Assembly (NCBI RefSeq): GCF_963678635.1
Contig: NC_087066.1
Coordinates: 66,843,477 to 66,907,476, forward strand
Source of the DNA: Symsagittifera roscoffensis
Taxonomy: Eukaryota; Xenacoelomorpha; Acoela; Convolutidae
Direction of reading: 5' to 3'
DNA length: 64,000 bases
The translations under genes were made by a program, and so were the position numbers. Under the pieces are notes generated by a model that had not been told where the DNA came from, searched no databases, and saw nothing but the letters and a program-made list of their open reading frames with translations. This document shows, in pieces, positions 13,282 to 25,345 of the stretch (positions within the stretch are counted from its first letter, which is position 1; every line of letters begins with the position of its first letter).

Positions 13282-14677
13282 CTGGGAGGCCCAGCTGCTC
13301 CAGAAGGCAGTGCTGGACGAGGATGGGGAGGCTTTCTAGTAGACGGTGTTCGACTGGGAGGACCAGCTGCTCCAGAAGCCTATGCTAGACGAAATAGAGG
13401 TGGGTTTCAAGAAGACGGTGTTCGACTGGGAGGCCCAGCTGCTCCAGAAGGCGGTGCTGGACCAGTGGTGGTGGATTTCAAGAAGATGGTGTTCGACTGG
13501 GAGGCCCAGTTGCTCCAGAGGGTGGTGCTAGACGAGGGGGCGGTGGTTTTCAAGAAGACGTTGTTCGTATGGGAGGCCCAACTGCTCCAGAGGGTGGTGC
13601 TAGACAAAAAAGCGGTGGCTTTCAAGAAGACGGTGTTCGACTGGGAGGCCCAGCTGCTCCAAAAGGCGCTGCTGGACGAGGAGGCGATGGAGTTCAAGAG
13701 GACGGTGGTCTACTGAGAATCCCAGCTGCTCCACAAGGCGGTGCTCGACGAGGATGCGGTGGTTTTCAAGAAGACGGTGTTCGTATGGTAGGCCCACCTG
13801 CTCCAGAGGGCGAAGCTAGACAAAAGGCGGTGGCTTTCAAGAAGGCGGTGTTCGACTGGGAGGCCCAGCTGCTCCAGAGGCCTATGCTAGACGAAAGGGA
13901 GGTGGCTTTCAAGAAGACGGTGTTCGACTGGGAGGCACATTTGCTCCAGAAGGCGGTGCTGGACGAGTGGTGGTGGATTTCAAGAAGATGGTGTTCGACT
14001 GGGAGTCCCAGTTGCTCCAGAGGGTGGTGCTAGACGAGGGGGCGGTGGTTTTCAAGAAGACGGTGTTCATCTGGGAGGCCCACCTGCTCCAGAGGGTGGT
14101 GCTAGAAGAAAAGGCGGTGGGTTTCAAGAAGACGGTGTTCGACTGGGAGGCCCAGCTGCTCCAGAAGGCAGTGCTGGACGAGAATGGGTGGCTTTCTAGA
14201 AGACGGTGTTCGACTGGGAGGACCAGCTGCTCCAGAGGCCTATGCTAGACGAAATAGAGGTGGGTTTCAAGAAGACGGTGTTCGACTGGGATGCCCAGCT
14301 GCTCCAGAAGGCGGTACGGGACGAGGAGGCGGTGGCTTTCAAGAAGATGGTGTTCGACTGGTATTCCCAGCTGCTCCAGAGGGCGGTGCTGGACGAGGAG
14401 GCGGTGGATATCAAGAAGACGGTGATCGACTGGAACGACCAGCTGCTCTAGAATGCGGTGCTGGACGAGGATGCGGTGGCTTTCAAGAAGACGGTGTTCG
14501 TATGGGAGGCCCACGTGCTCCAGAGGGCGGTGCTAGACGAAAAGGCGGTGGCTTTCAAGAAGACGGTGTTCAACTGGGAGGCCAAGCTGCTCCAGAAGTC
14601 GCTGCTGGACGAGGACACGATGGAGTTCAAGAGGACGGTGGTCGACTGAGAATCCCAGCTGCTCCACAAGGCGGTTC
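13282..14677. repeat. Higher-order block, copy B (2442-bp offset)
   Basis: This is the partner of the block at 10840-12235. Identity begins just before the unit ending GGATGGGGAGGCTTTCTAG and fades at the AGAATGGGTGGCTTTC unit near 14680, where the flanking unit order diverges. Confidence 0.8.
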
Positions 14678-17149
14678 TCGACGAGAATGGGTGGCTTTCT
14701 AGAAGACGGTGTTCGACTCGGAGGACCAGCTGCTCCAGAAGCCTAGGCTAGACGAAACAGAGGTGGGTTTCAAGAAGACGGTGTTCGACTGGGATGCCCA
14801 GCTGCTCCAGAAGGCGGTACTGGACGAGGAGGCGGTGGCTTTCAAAAAGATGCTTTTCGACTGGTATTCCCAGCTGCTCCAGAGGGCGGTGCTGGACGAG
14901 GAGGCGGTGGATATCAAGAAGACGGTGATCGACTGGAACGACCAGCTGCTCTAGAATGCGGTGCTGGACGAGGATGCGGTGGCTTTCAAGAAGACGGTGT
15001 TCGACTGGGAGGCCCATTTTCTCCAGAAGGCGGTGCTGGACGAGGAGGCGGTGGATTTCAAGAAGATGGTGTTTGACTGGGAGGCCCAGCTGCTCCAGAG
15101 GGTGGTGCTAGACGACAGGCGGTGGTTTTCAAGAAGACGGTGTTCGACTGGGAGGCCCAGCTGCTCCAGAAGGCGGTGCTGGACGGGGAGGCGGTCGAGT
15201 TCAAGAGGACGGTGTTCGACTGAGAATCCCAGCTGCTCCAGAAGGCGGTGCTGGACGAGGATGCGGTGGCTTTCACGAAGACGATGTTCGTATGGGAGGC
15301 CCATCTGCTCCAGAGGGCGGTTCTACCCGAAAAGGCGGTGGCTTTCAAGAAGACGGTGTTCGACTGGCAGGCCCAGCTGCTCCAGAGGCCTATGCTAGAC
15401 GAAAGGGTGGTGGCTTTCAAGAAGACGGTGTTCGACTGTGAGGCCCATTTGCTCCAGAAGGCGGTGCTGGACGAGGAGGTGGTGGATTACAAGAAGATGG
15501 TGTTCGACTGGGAGGCCCAGCTGCTCCAGAGGGTGGTGCTAGACGACAGGCGGTGGTTTTCAAGAAGACGGTGTTCGACTGGGAGCCCCAGCTGCTCCAG
15601 AAGGCAGTGCTGGACGAGGAGGTAGTGGAGTTCAAGAGGACGTGAGAATCCCAGCTGCTCCAGAAGGTGGTGCTGGACGAGGATGCGGTGGCTTTCAAGA
15701 AGACGGTGTTCGACTGGGAGGCCCAGCTGCTCCAGAAGGCGCTGCTGGATGAGGAGGCGATGGAGTTCAAGAGGACGGTGTTCGACTGATAATCCCAGCT
15801 GCTCCACAAGGCGGTGCTCGACGAGGATGCGGTGGCTTTCAAGAAGACGATGTTTGTATGGGAGGCCCATCTGCTCCAGAAGGCGGTGCTGGACGAGGGG
15901 GTGGTGGATTTCAAGAAGATGGTGTTCGACTGGGAGGCCCAGCTGCTCCAGAGGGTGCTGCTAGACGACAGGCGGTGGTTTTCAAGAAGACGGTGTTCGA
16001 CTGGGAGGCCCAGCTGCTCCAGAAGGCAGTGCTGGACGAGGAGGCGGTGGAGTTCAAGAGGACGGTGTTCGACTGAGAATCCCAGCTGCTCCAGAGGGCG
16101 GTGCTGGACGAGGATGCGGTGGCTTTCAAGAAGGCGGTGTTCGACTGGGAGGCCCAGCTGCTCCAGAAGGCACTGCTGGACGAGGAGGCGATGGAGTTCA
16201 TAAGGACGGTGTTCGACTGATAATCCCAGCTGCTCCACAAGGCGGTGCTCGAAGAGGATGCGGTGGCTTTCAAGAAGACGATGTTCGTATGGGAGGCCCA
16301 TCTGCTCCAGAGGGCGGTGCTAGACGAAAAGGCGGTGTCTTTCAAGAAGACGGTTTTCGACTGGGAGGCCCAGCTGCTCCAGAGGCCTATGCTAGACGAA
16401 AGGGTGGTGGCTTTCAAGAAGACGGTGCTCGACTGGGAGGCCCATTTGCTCCAGAAGGCGGTGCTGGACGAGGAGGTGGTGGATTTCATAAAGATGGTGT
16501 TTGACTGGGAGGCCCAGCTGCTCCAGAGGGTGGTGCTAGACGACAGGCGGTGGTGTTCAAGAAGACGGTGTTCGACTGGGAGGCCCAGCTGATCCAGAAG
16601 GCGGTGCTGGACGAGGAGGCGGTGGAGTTCAGGAGGACGGCGTTCGACTGAGAATCCCAGCTGCTCCAGAAGGCGGTGCTGGACGAGGATGCGGTGGCTT
16701 TCAAGAAGACGATGTTCATATGGGAGGCCCATCTGCTCCAGATGGCGGTGCTAGACGAAAAGGCGGTGGCTTTCAAGAAGACGGTGTTCGACTGGGAGGC
16801 CCAGCTGCTCCAGAGGCCTATGCTAGACGAAAGGGTGGTGGCTTTCAAGAAGATGGTGTTCGACTGGGAGGCCCATTTGCTCCAGAAGGCGGTGCTGGAC
16901 GAGGAGGTGATTGATTTCAAGAAGATGGTGTTCGACTGGGAGGCCCAGCTGCTCCAGAGGGTGGTGCTAGACGACAGGCGGTGGTTTTCAAGAAGACGGT
17001 GTTCGACTGGGAGGCCCAGCTGCTCCAGAAGGCGGTGCTGGACGAGGAAGCGGTGGAGTTCAAGAGGACGGTGTTCGACTGAGAATCCCAGCTGCTCCAG
17101 AAGGCGGTGCTGGACGAGAATGCGCTGGCTTTCAAGAAGTCGGTGTTCG

Positions 17150-20100
17150 ATTGGGAGGCCCGCCTGCTCCAGAGGGTGGTGCTAGACGAAAACAGGGTAG
17201 GTTTCAAGAAGACGGTGTTCAACTGGGAGGTCCAGCTGCTCCAGAAGGCAGTGCGGAACGAGAATGGGGTGGCTTTCTAGAAGTCGGTGTTCGATTGGGA
17301 GGCCAATCTGCTCCAGAGGGCGGTGCTAGACGAAAAGCCGGTGGCTTTCAAGAAGTCGGTGTTCGACTGGGAGGCCCAGCTGCTCCAGAGGCCTATGCTA
17401 GACGAGAGGGTGGTGGCTTTCAAGAAGACGGTGTACGACTGGGAGGCCCAGCTGCTCCAGAGGGTGGTGCTAGACGACAGGCGGTGGTTTTCAAGAAGAC
17501 GGTGTTCGACTGGGAGGCCCAGCTGCTCCAGAAGGCAGTGCTGGACGAGGAGGCGGTGGAGTTCAAGAGGACGGTGTTCGACTGAGAATCCCAGCTGCTC
17601 CAGAAGGCGGTGCTGGACGAGGATGCGGAGGCTTTCAAGAAGTCGGTGTTCGATTGGGAGGCCCACCTGCTCCAGAGGGTGGTGCTAGACGAAAACGCGG
17701 TGGGTTTCAAGAAGACGGTGTTCAACTGGGAGGCCCAGCTGCTCCAGAAGGCAGTGCGGAACGAGGATGGGGTGGCTTTCTAGAAGACGGTGTTCGACTG
17801 GGAGGACCAGCTGCTCCAGAGGCCTATGCTAGACGAAATAGAGGTAGGTTTCAAGAAGACGGTGTTCGACTGGGATGCCCAGCTGCTCCAGAAGGCGGTG
17901 CTGGACGAGGATGGGGTGGCTTTCTAGAAGACGGTGTTCGACTGGGAGGACCAGCTGCTCCAGAGGCCTATGCTAGACGAAATAGAGGTGGGTTTCAAGA
18001 AGACGGTGTTCGACTGGGATGCCCAGCTGCTCCAGAAGGCGGTGCTGGACGAGGATGGGGTGGCTTTCTAGAAGACGGTGTTCGACTGGGAGGACCAGCT
18101 GCTCCAGAGGCCTATGCTAGACGAAATAGAGGTGGGTTTCAAGAAGACGGTGTTCGACTGGGATGCCCAGCTGCTCCAGAAGGCGGTGCTGGACGAGGAG
18201 GTGGTGGATTTCAAGAAGATGGTGTTCGACTGGGAGGCCCAGCTGCTCCAGAGGGTGGTGCTAGACGACAGGCGGTGGTTTTCAAGAAGACGGTGTTCGA
18301 CTGGGAGGCCCAGCTGCTCCAGAAGGCAGTGCTGGACGAGGAGGCGGTGGAGTTCAAGAGGACGGTGTTCGACTGAGAATCCCAGCTGCTCCAGAAGGCG
18401 GTGCTGGACGAGGATGCGGAGGCTTTCAAGAAGTCGGTGTTCGAATGGGAGGCCCACCTGCTCCAGAGGGTGGTGCTAGACGAAAACGCGGTGGGTTTCA
18501 AGAAGACGGTGTTCAACTGGGAGGCCCAGCTGCTCCAGAAGGCAGTGCGGAACGAGGATGGGGTGGCTTTCTAGAAGACGGTGTTCGACTGGGAGGACCA
18601 GCTGCTCCAGAGGCCTATGCTAGACGAAATAGAGGTGGGTTTCAAGAAGACGGTGTTCGACTGGGATGGCCAGCTGCTCCAGAAGGCGGTGCTGGACGAG
18701 GAGGCGGTGGCTTTCAAGAAGATGGTGTTCGACTGGGAGGCCCAGCTGCTCCAGAGGGCGGTGCTGGACGAGGAGGCGGTGGATATCAAGAGGACGGTGT
18801 TCGACTGAGAATCCCAGCTGCTCCAGAAGGCGGTGCTGGACGAGGATGCGGAGGCTTTCAAGAAGTCGGTGTTCGAATGGGAGGCCCACCTGCTCCAGAG
18901 GGTGGTGCTAGACGAAAACGCGGTGGGTTTCAAGAAGACGGTGTTCAACTGGGAGGCCCAGCTGCTCCAGAAGGCAGTGCGGAACGAGGATGGGGTGGCT
19001 TTCTAGAAGACGGTGTTCGACTGGGAGGACCAGCTGCTCCAGAGGCCTATGCTAGACGAAATAGAGGTGGGTTTCAAGAAGACGGTGTTCGACTGGGATG
19101 CCCAGCTGCTCCAGAAGGCAGTGCTGGACGAGGAGGCGGTGGAGTTCAAGAGGACGGTGTTCGACTGAGAATCCCAGCTGCTCCAGAAGGCGGTGCTGGA
19201 CGAGGATGCGGAGGCTTTCAAGAAGTCGGTGTTCGAATGGGAGGCCCACCTGCTCCAGAGGGTGGTGCTAGACGAAAACGCGGTGGGTTTCAAGAAGACG
19301 GTGTTCAACTGGGAGGCCCAGCTGCTCCAGAAGGCAGTGCGGAACGAGGATGGGGTGGCTTTCTAGAAGACGGTGTTCGACTGGGAGGACCAGCTGCTCC
19401 AGAGGCCTATGCTAGACGAAATAGAGGTGGGTTTCAAGAAGACGGTGTTCGACTGGGATGCCCAGCTGCTCCAGAAGGCGGTGCTGGACGAGGAGGCGGT
19501 GGCTTTCAAGAAGTCGGTGTTCGATTGGGAGGCCCGCCTGCTCCAGAGGGTGGTGCTAGACGAAAACAGGGTAGGTTTCAAGAAGACGGTGTTCAACTGG
19601 GAGGTCCAGCTGCTCCAGAAGGCAGTGCGGAACGAGAATGGGGTGGCTTTCTAGAAGTCGGTGTTCGATTGGGAGGCCAATCTGCTCCAGAGGGCGGTGC
19701 TAGACGAAAAGCCGGTGGCTTTCAAGAAGTCGGTGTTCGACTGGGAGGTCCAGCTGCTCCAGAGCCCTATGCTAGACGAAAGGGTGGTGGCTTTCAAGAA
19801 GACGGTGTACGACTGGGAGGCCCAGCTGCTCCAGAGGGTGGTGCTAGACGACAGGCGGTGGTTTTCAAGAAGACGGTGTTCGACTGGGAGGCCCAGCTGC
19901 TCCAGAACGCAGTGCTGGACGAGGAGGCGGTGGAGTTCAAGAGGACGGTGTTCGACTGGGATGCCCAGCTGCTCCAGAGGGTGGTGCTAGACGACAGGCG
20001 GTGGTTTTCAAGAAGACGGTGTTCGACTGGGAGGCCCAGCTGCTCCAGAAGGCAGTGCTGGACGAGGAGGCGGTGGAGTTCAAGAGGACGGTGTTCGACT

Positions 20101-23100
20101 GAGAATCCCAGCTGCTCCAGAAGGCGGTGCTGGACGAGGATGCGGAGGCTTTCAAGAAGTCGGTGTTCGAATGGGAGGCCCACCTGCTCCAGAGGGTGGT
20201 GCTAGACGAAAACGCGGTGGGTTTCAAGAAGACGGTGTTCAACTGGGAGGCCCAGCTGCTCCAGAAGGCAGTGCGGAACGAGGATGGGGTGGCTTTCTAG
20301 AAGACGGTGTTCGACTGGGAGGACCAGCTGCTCCAGAGGCCTATGCTAGACGAAATAGAGGTGGGTTTCAAGAAGACGGTGTTCGACTGGGATGCCCAGC
20401 TGCTCCAGAAGGCGGTGCTGGACGAGGAGGCGGTGGCTTTCAAGAAGTCGGTGTTCGATTGGGAGGCCCGCCTGCTCCAGAGGGTGGTGCTAGACGAAAA
20501 CAGGGTAGGTTTCAAGAAGACGGTGTTCAACTGGGAGGTCCAGCTGCTCCAGAAGGCAGTGCGGAACGAGAATGGGGTGGCTTTCTAGAAGTCGGTGTTC
20601 GATTGGGAGGCCAATCTGCTCCAGAGGGCGGTGCTAGACGAAAAGCCGGTGGCTTTCAAGAAGTCGGTGTTCGACTGGGAGGCCCAGCTGCTCCAGAGGC
20701 CTATGCTAGACGAAAGGGTGGTGGCTTTCAAGAAGACGGTGTACGACTGGGAGGCCCAGCTGCTCCAGAGGGTGGTGCTAGACGACAGGCGGTGGTTTTC
20801 AAGAAGACGGTGTTCGACTGGGAGGCCCAGCTGCTCCAGAAGGCAGTGCTGGACGAGGAGGCGGTGGAGTTCAAGAGGACGGTGTTCGACAGAGAATCCC
20901 AGCTGCTCCAGAAGGTGGTGCTGGACGAGGATGCGGAGGCTTTCAAGAAGTCGGTGTTCGATTGGGAGGCCCACCTGCTCCAGAGGGTGGTGCTAGACGA
21001 AAACGCGGTGGGTTTCAAGAAGACGGTGTTCAACTGGGAGGCCCAGCTGCTCCAGAAGGCAGTGCGGAACGAGGATGGGGTGGCTTTCTAGAAGACAGTG
21101 TTCGACTGGGAGGACCAGCTGCTCCAGAGGCCTATGCTAGACGAAATAGAGGTGGGTTTCAAGAAGACGGTGTTCGACTGGGATGCCCAGCTGCTCCAGA
21201 AGGCGGTGCTGGACGAGGATGGGGTGGCTTTCTAGAAGACGGTGTTCGACTGGGAGGACCAGCTGCTCCAGAGGCCTATGCTAGACGAAATAGAGGTGGG
21301 TTTCAAGAAGACGGTGTTCGACTGGGATGCCCAGCTGCTCCAGAAGGCGGTGCTGGACGAGGAGGTGGTGGATTTCAAGAAGATGGTGTTCAACTGGGAG
21401 GCCCAGCTGCTCCAGAGGGTGGTGCTAGACGACAGGCGGTGGTTTTTAAGAAGACGATGTTCGACTGGGAGGCCCAGCTGCTCCAGAAGGCAGTGCTGGA
21501 CGAGGAGGCGGTGGAGTTCAAGAGGACGGTGTTCGACTGAGAATCCCAGCTGCTCCAGAAGGCGGTGCTGGACGAGGATGCGGAGGCTTTCAAGAAGTCG
21601 GTGTTCGAATGGGAGGCCCACCTGCTCCAGAGGGTGGTGCTAGACGAAAACGCGGTGGGTTTCAAGAAGACGGTGTTCAACTGGGAGGCCCAGCTGCTCC
21701 AGAAGGCAGTGCGGAACGAGGATGGGGTGGCTTTCTAGAAGACGGTGTTCGACTGGGAGGACCAGCTGCTCCAGAGGCCTATGCTAGACGAAATAGAGGT
21801 GGGTTTCAAGAAGACGGTGTTCGACTGGGATGCCCAGCTGCTCCAGAAGGCGGTGCTGGACGAGGAGGCGGTGGCTTTCAAGAAGATGGTGTTCGACTGG
21901 GAGGCCCAGCTGCTCCAGAGGGCGGTGCTGGACGAGGGGGCGGTGGATATCAAGAAGACGGTGTTCGACTGGGAGGCCCAGCTGCTCGAGCGGGCGGAGC
22001 TAGACGAAAAAGCGGTTGTTTTCAAGAAGACGTTATTAGACTGGGAGGCCGAGTTGCTCAATTAGGAGGTGCTGGACGCGGAGGCGTTGGCTTTCAAGAA
22101 GACAATGTTCGACTGGGAGGCCCAGCTGCTCCAGAGAACGGTGCTGGACGAGGATGCGGTGGCTTTCAAGAAGGCGGTGTTCGACTGGGAGGCCCAGCTG
22201 CTCCAGAAGGCGCTGCTGGACGAGGAGGCGATGGAGTTCAAGAGGACGGTGTTCGACTGATAATCCCAGCTGCTCCACAAGGCGGTGCTCGACGAGGATG
22301 CGGTGGTTTTCAAGAAGACGGTGTTCGACTGGGAGGCCCAGCTGCTCCAGAAGGCGGTGCTGGACGAGGAGGCGGTGGAGTCCAAGATGACGATGTTCGA
22401 CTGAGAATCCCAGCTGCTCCAGAAGGCGGTGCTGGACGAGGATGCGGTGGCTTTCAAGAAGACGTTGTTCGTATGGGAGGCCCAGCTGCTCCAGAGGCCT
22501 ATGCTAGACGAAAGGGTGGTGGCTTTCAAGAAGACGGTGTACGACTGGGAGGCCCATTTGCTCCAGAAGGCGGTGCTGGACGAGGAGGTGATGGATTTCA
22601 AGAAGATGGTGTTCGACTGGGAGGCCCAGCTGCTCCAGAGGGTGGTGCTAGACGACAGGCGGTGGTTTTCAAGAAGACTGTGTTCGACTGGGATGCCCAG
22701 CTGCTCCAGAAGGCGGTGCTGGACGAGGAAGCGGTGGAGTTCAAGAGGACGATGTTCGACTGAGAATCCCAGCTGCTCCAGAAGGCGGTGCTGGACGAGA
22801 ATGCGGTGGCTTTCAAGAAGTCGGTGTTCGATTGGGAGGCCCACCTGCTCCAGAGGGTGGTGCTAGACGAAAACAGGGTGGGTTTCAAGAAGACGGTGTT
22901 CAACTGGGAGGTCCAGCTGCTCCAGAAGGCAGTGCGGAACGAGAATGGGGTGGCTTTCTAGAAGTCGGTGTTCGATTGGGAGGCCAATCTGCTCCAGAGG
23001 GCGGTGCTAGACGAAAAGCCGGTGGCTTTCAAGAAGTCGGTGTTCGACTGGGAGGCCCAGCTGCTCCAGAGGCCTATGCTAGACGAAAGGGTGGTGGCTT

Positions 23101-24016
23101 TCAAGAATACGGTGTACGACTGGGAGGCCCAGCTGCTCCAGAGGGTGGTGCTAGACGACAGGCGGTGGTTTTCAAGAAGACGGTGTTCGACTGGGAGGCC
23201 CACCTGCTCCAGAGGGTGGTGCTAGACGAAAACAGGCTGCTCCAGAAGCTCCGGAAGGCGGTGCTGGACGAGGAAGCGGTGGAGTTCATGAGGACGGTGT
23301 TCGACTGAGAATCCCAGCTGCTCCAGAAGGCGGTGCTGGACGAGAATGCGGTGGCTTTCAAGAATTCGGTGTTCGATTGGGAGGCCCACCTGCTCCAGAG
23401 GGTGGTGCTAGACGAAAACAGGGTGGGTTTCAAGAAGACGGTGTTCAACTGGGAGGTCCAGCTGCTCCAGAAGGCAGTGCGGAACGAGAATGGGGTGGCT
23501 TTCTAGAAGTCGGTGCTCGATTGGGAGGCCAATCTGCTCCAGAGGGCGGTGCTAGACGAAAAGCCGGTGGCTTTCAAGAAGTCGGTGTTCGACTGGGAGG
23601 CCCAGCTGCTCCAGAGGCCTATGCTAGACGAAAGGGTGGTGGCTTTCAAGAAGACGGTGTACGACTGGGAGGCCCAGCTGCTCCAGAGGGTGGTGCTAGA
23701 CGACAGGCGGTGGTTTTCAAGAAGACGGTGTTCGACTGGGAGGCCCAGCTGCTCCAGAAGGCAGTGCTGGACGAGGAGGCGGTGGAGTTCAAGAGGACGG
23801 TGTTCGACTGAGAATCCCAGCTGCTCCAGAAGGCGGTGCTGGACGAGGATGCGGAGGCTTTCAAGAAGTCGGTGTTCGATTGGGAGGCCCACCTGCTCCA
23901 GAGGGTGGTGCTAGACGAAAACGCGGTGGGTTTCAAGAAGACGGTGTTCAACTGGGAGGCCCAGCTGCTCCAGAAGGCAGTGCGGAACGAGGATGGGGTG
24001 GCTTTCTAGAAGACGG
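17150..24016. repeat. Higher-order block present three times
   Basis: A module of about 640 bp marked by AACAGGGTAGG or AACAGGGTGGG, GCGGAACGAGAATGG, GAAAAGCCGGTGG and GTGTACGACTGG units occurs at about 17170-17790, 20478-21098 and 23396-24016. A shorter form is at 22850-23160. Offsets are 3308 and 2918 bp. This right-hand third of the array is the most homogeneous, as expected for the most recently expanded part. Confidence 0.7.
18445..20205 (+). other. Longest open frame inside the satellite (586 codons)
   Basis: This is the longest uninterrupted frame in the array. It reads mainly as a 24-residue Gly/Pro/Ala-rich repeat (GGPAAPEGG, GGGGFQEDGVRL). Its last part passes through 71-bp units into the other two + frames before stopping. 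It has no convincing start context and no non-repeat sequence attached to either end. I list it only so a reader searching proteins knows where such hits come from. A real low-complexity structural protein cannot be excluded without RNA evidence. Confidence 0.3.
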
Positions 24017-25243
24017 TGTTCGACTGGGAGGACCAGCTGCTCCAGAGGCCTATGCTAGACGAAATAGAGGTGGGTTTCAAGAAGACGGTGTTCGACTGGG
24101 ATGCTCAGCTGCTCCAGAAGGCGGTGCTGGACGAGGAGGTGGTGGATTTCAAGAAGATGGTGTTCGACTGGGAGGCCCAGCTGCTCAAGAGGGTGGTGCT
24201 AGACGACAGGCGGTGGTTTTCAAGAAGACGGTGTTCGACTGGGAGGCCCAGCTGCTCCAGAAGGCAGTGCTGGACGAGGAGGCGGTGGAGTTCAAGAGGA
24301 CGGTGTTCGACTGAGAATCCCAGCTGCTCCAGAAGGCGGTACTGGACGAGGATGCGGAGGCTTTCAAGAAGTCGGTGTTCGATTGGGAGGCCCACCTGCT
24401 CCAGAGGGTGGTGCTAGACGAAAACGCGGTGGGTTTCAAGAAGACGGTGTTCAACTGGGAGGCCCAGCTGCTCCAGAAGGCAGTGCGGAACGAGGATGGG
24501 GTGGCTTTCTAGAAGACGGTGTTCGACTGGGAGGACCAGCTGCTCCAGAGGCCTATGCTAGACGAAATAGAGGTGGGTTTCAAGAAGACGGTGTTCGACT
24601 GGGATGCCCAGCTGCTCCAGAAGGCGGTGCTGGACGAGGAGGCGGTGGCTTTCAAGAAGATGGTGTTCGACTGGGAGGCCCAGCTGCTCCAGAGGGCGGT
24701 GCTGGACGAGGAGGCGGTGGATATCAAGAAGACGGTGATCGACTGGAACGACCAGCTGCTCTAGAATGCGGTGCTGGACGAAGATGCGGTGGCTTTCAAG
24801 AAGACGGTGTTCGTATGGGAGGCCCACCTGCTCCAGAGGGCGTTGCTAGACGAAAAGGCGGTGGCTTTCAAGAAGGCCGTGTTCGACTGGGAGGCCCAGC
24901 TGCTCCAGAAGGCGCTGCTGGACGAGGAGGTGATGGAGTTTAAGAGGACGGTGGTCGACTGAGAATCCCAGCTGCTCCACAAGGCGGTGCTCGACGAGGA
25001 TGCGGTGGCTTTCAAGAAGACGGTGTTCGTATGGGAGGCCCATCTGCTCCAGAGGGCGGTGCTAGACGAAAAGGCAGTGGCTTTCAAGAAGACGGCGTTC
25101 GACTGGGAGGCCCAGCTGCTCCAGAGGCCTATGCTAGACGAAAGGAAGGTGGCTTTCAAGAAGACGGTGTTCGACTGGGAGGCCCATTTGCTCCAGAAGG
25201 CGGTGCTGGACGAGGAGGTGGTAGCTTTCAAGAAGACGGTGTT

Positions 25244-25262
25244 CTTGTTATTGTATAACAAG
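25244..25262. repeat. Short inverted repeat at the array boundary
   Basis: CTTGTTA and TAACAAG flank a 5-nt loop exactly where the satellite ends and AT-rich sequence starts. This may mark an insertion or breakage point, or be chance in AT-rich DNA. Confidence 0.35.
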
Positions 25263-25345
25263 TTTACCGCAACATTTTTCATTTTAACATCATAAAGCCA
25301 ATATAAAACAACATCATGAATAAATTTACTTGACCAGATCAGTTC

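Larger units (their letters stand above)
1..25244. repeat. 25-kb minisatellite array of 72/71-bp units
   Basis: The whole interval is a head-to-tail array of about 350 units. The standard unit is 72 bp and reads AAGAAGACGGTGTTCGACTGG, then the GGCCCAGCTGCTCCAG core, then GTGCTGGACGAGGAGGCGG and GTGGCTTTC. A second class of unit is 71 bp, with GTGCCTTC or GACAGGCGG in its last third, and each one shifts the frame by one base. Unit subfamilies differ in the last third (GAGGAGGCGG, GAGGATGCGG, CCTATGCTAGACGAAA) and around GACTGG (GACTGAGAATCC, GACTGATAATCC). In one + frame the unit gives a 24-residue helical-looking peptide, in a second a Gly/Pro/Ala-rich peptide, and in a third an Arg/Ser/Cys-rich one. 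Minus-strand frames are also open. The array continues past the left edge of the window and stops abruptly at 25244, where AT-rich DNA begins. I see no promoter, splice structure or conserved start, so I treat it as satellite and not as genes. Confidence 0.95.

Noticed and set aside
1-25244. Dozens of ORFs of 60-586 codons on both strands
   Set aside because: They are frames of one 72/71-bp tandem repeat, stop or shift at recurrent unit variants, and have no non-repeat sequence or expression signals.
1-25244. CRISPR-like array
   Set aside because: Units are contiguous 72-mers without constant repeats separated by unique spacers, and the genome is eukaryotic.
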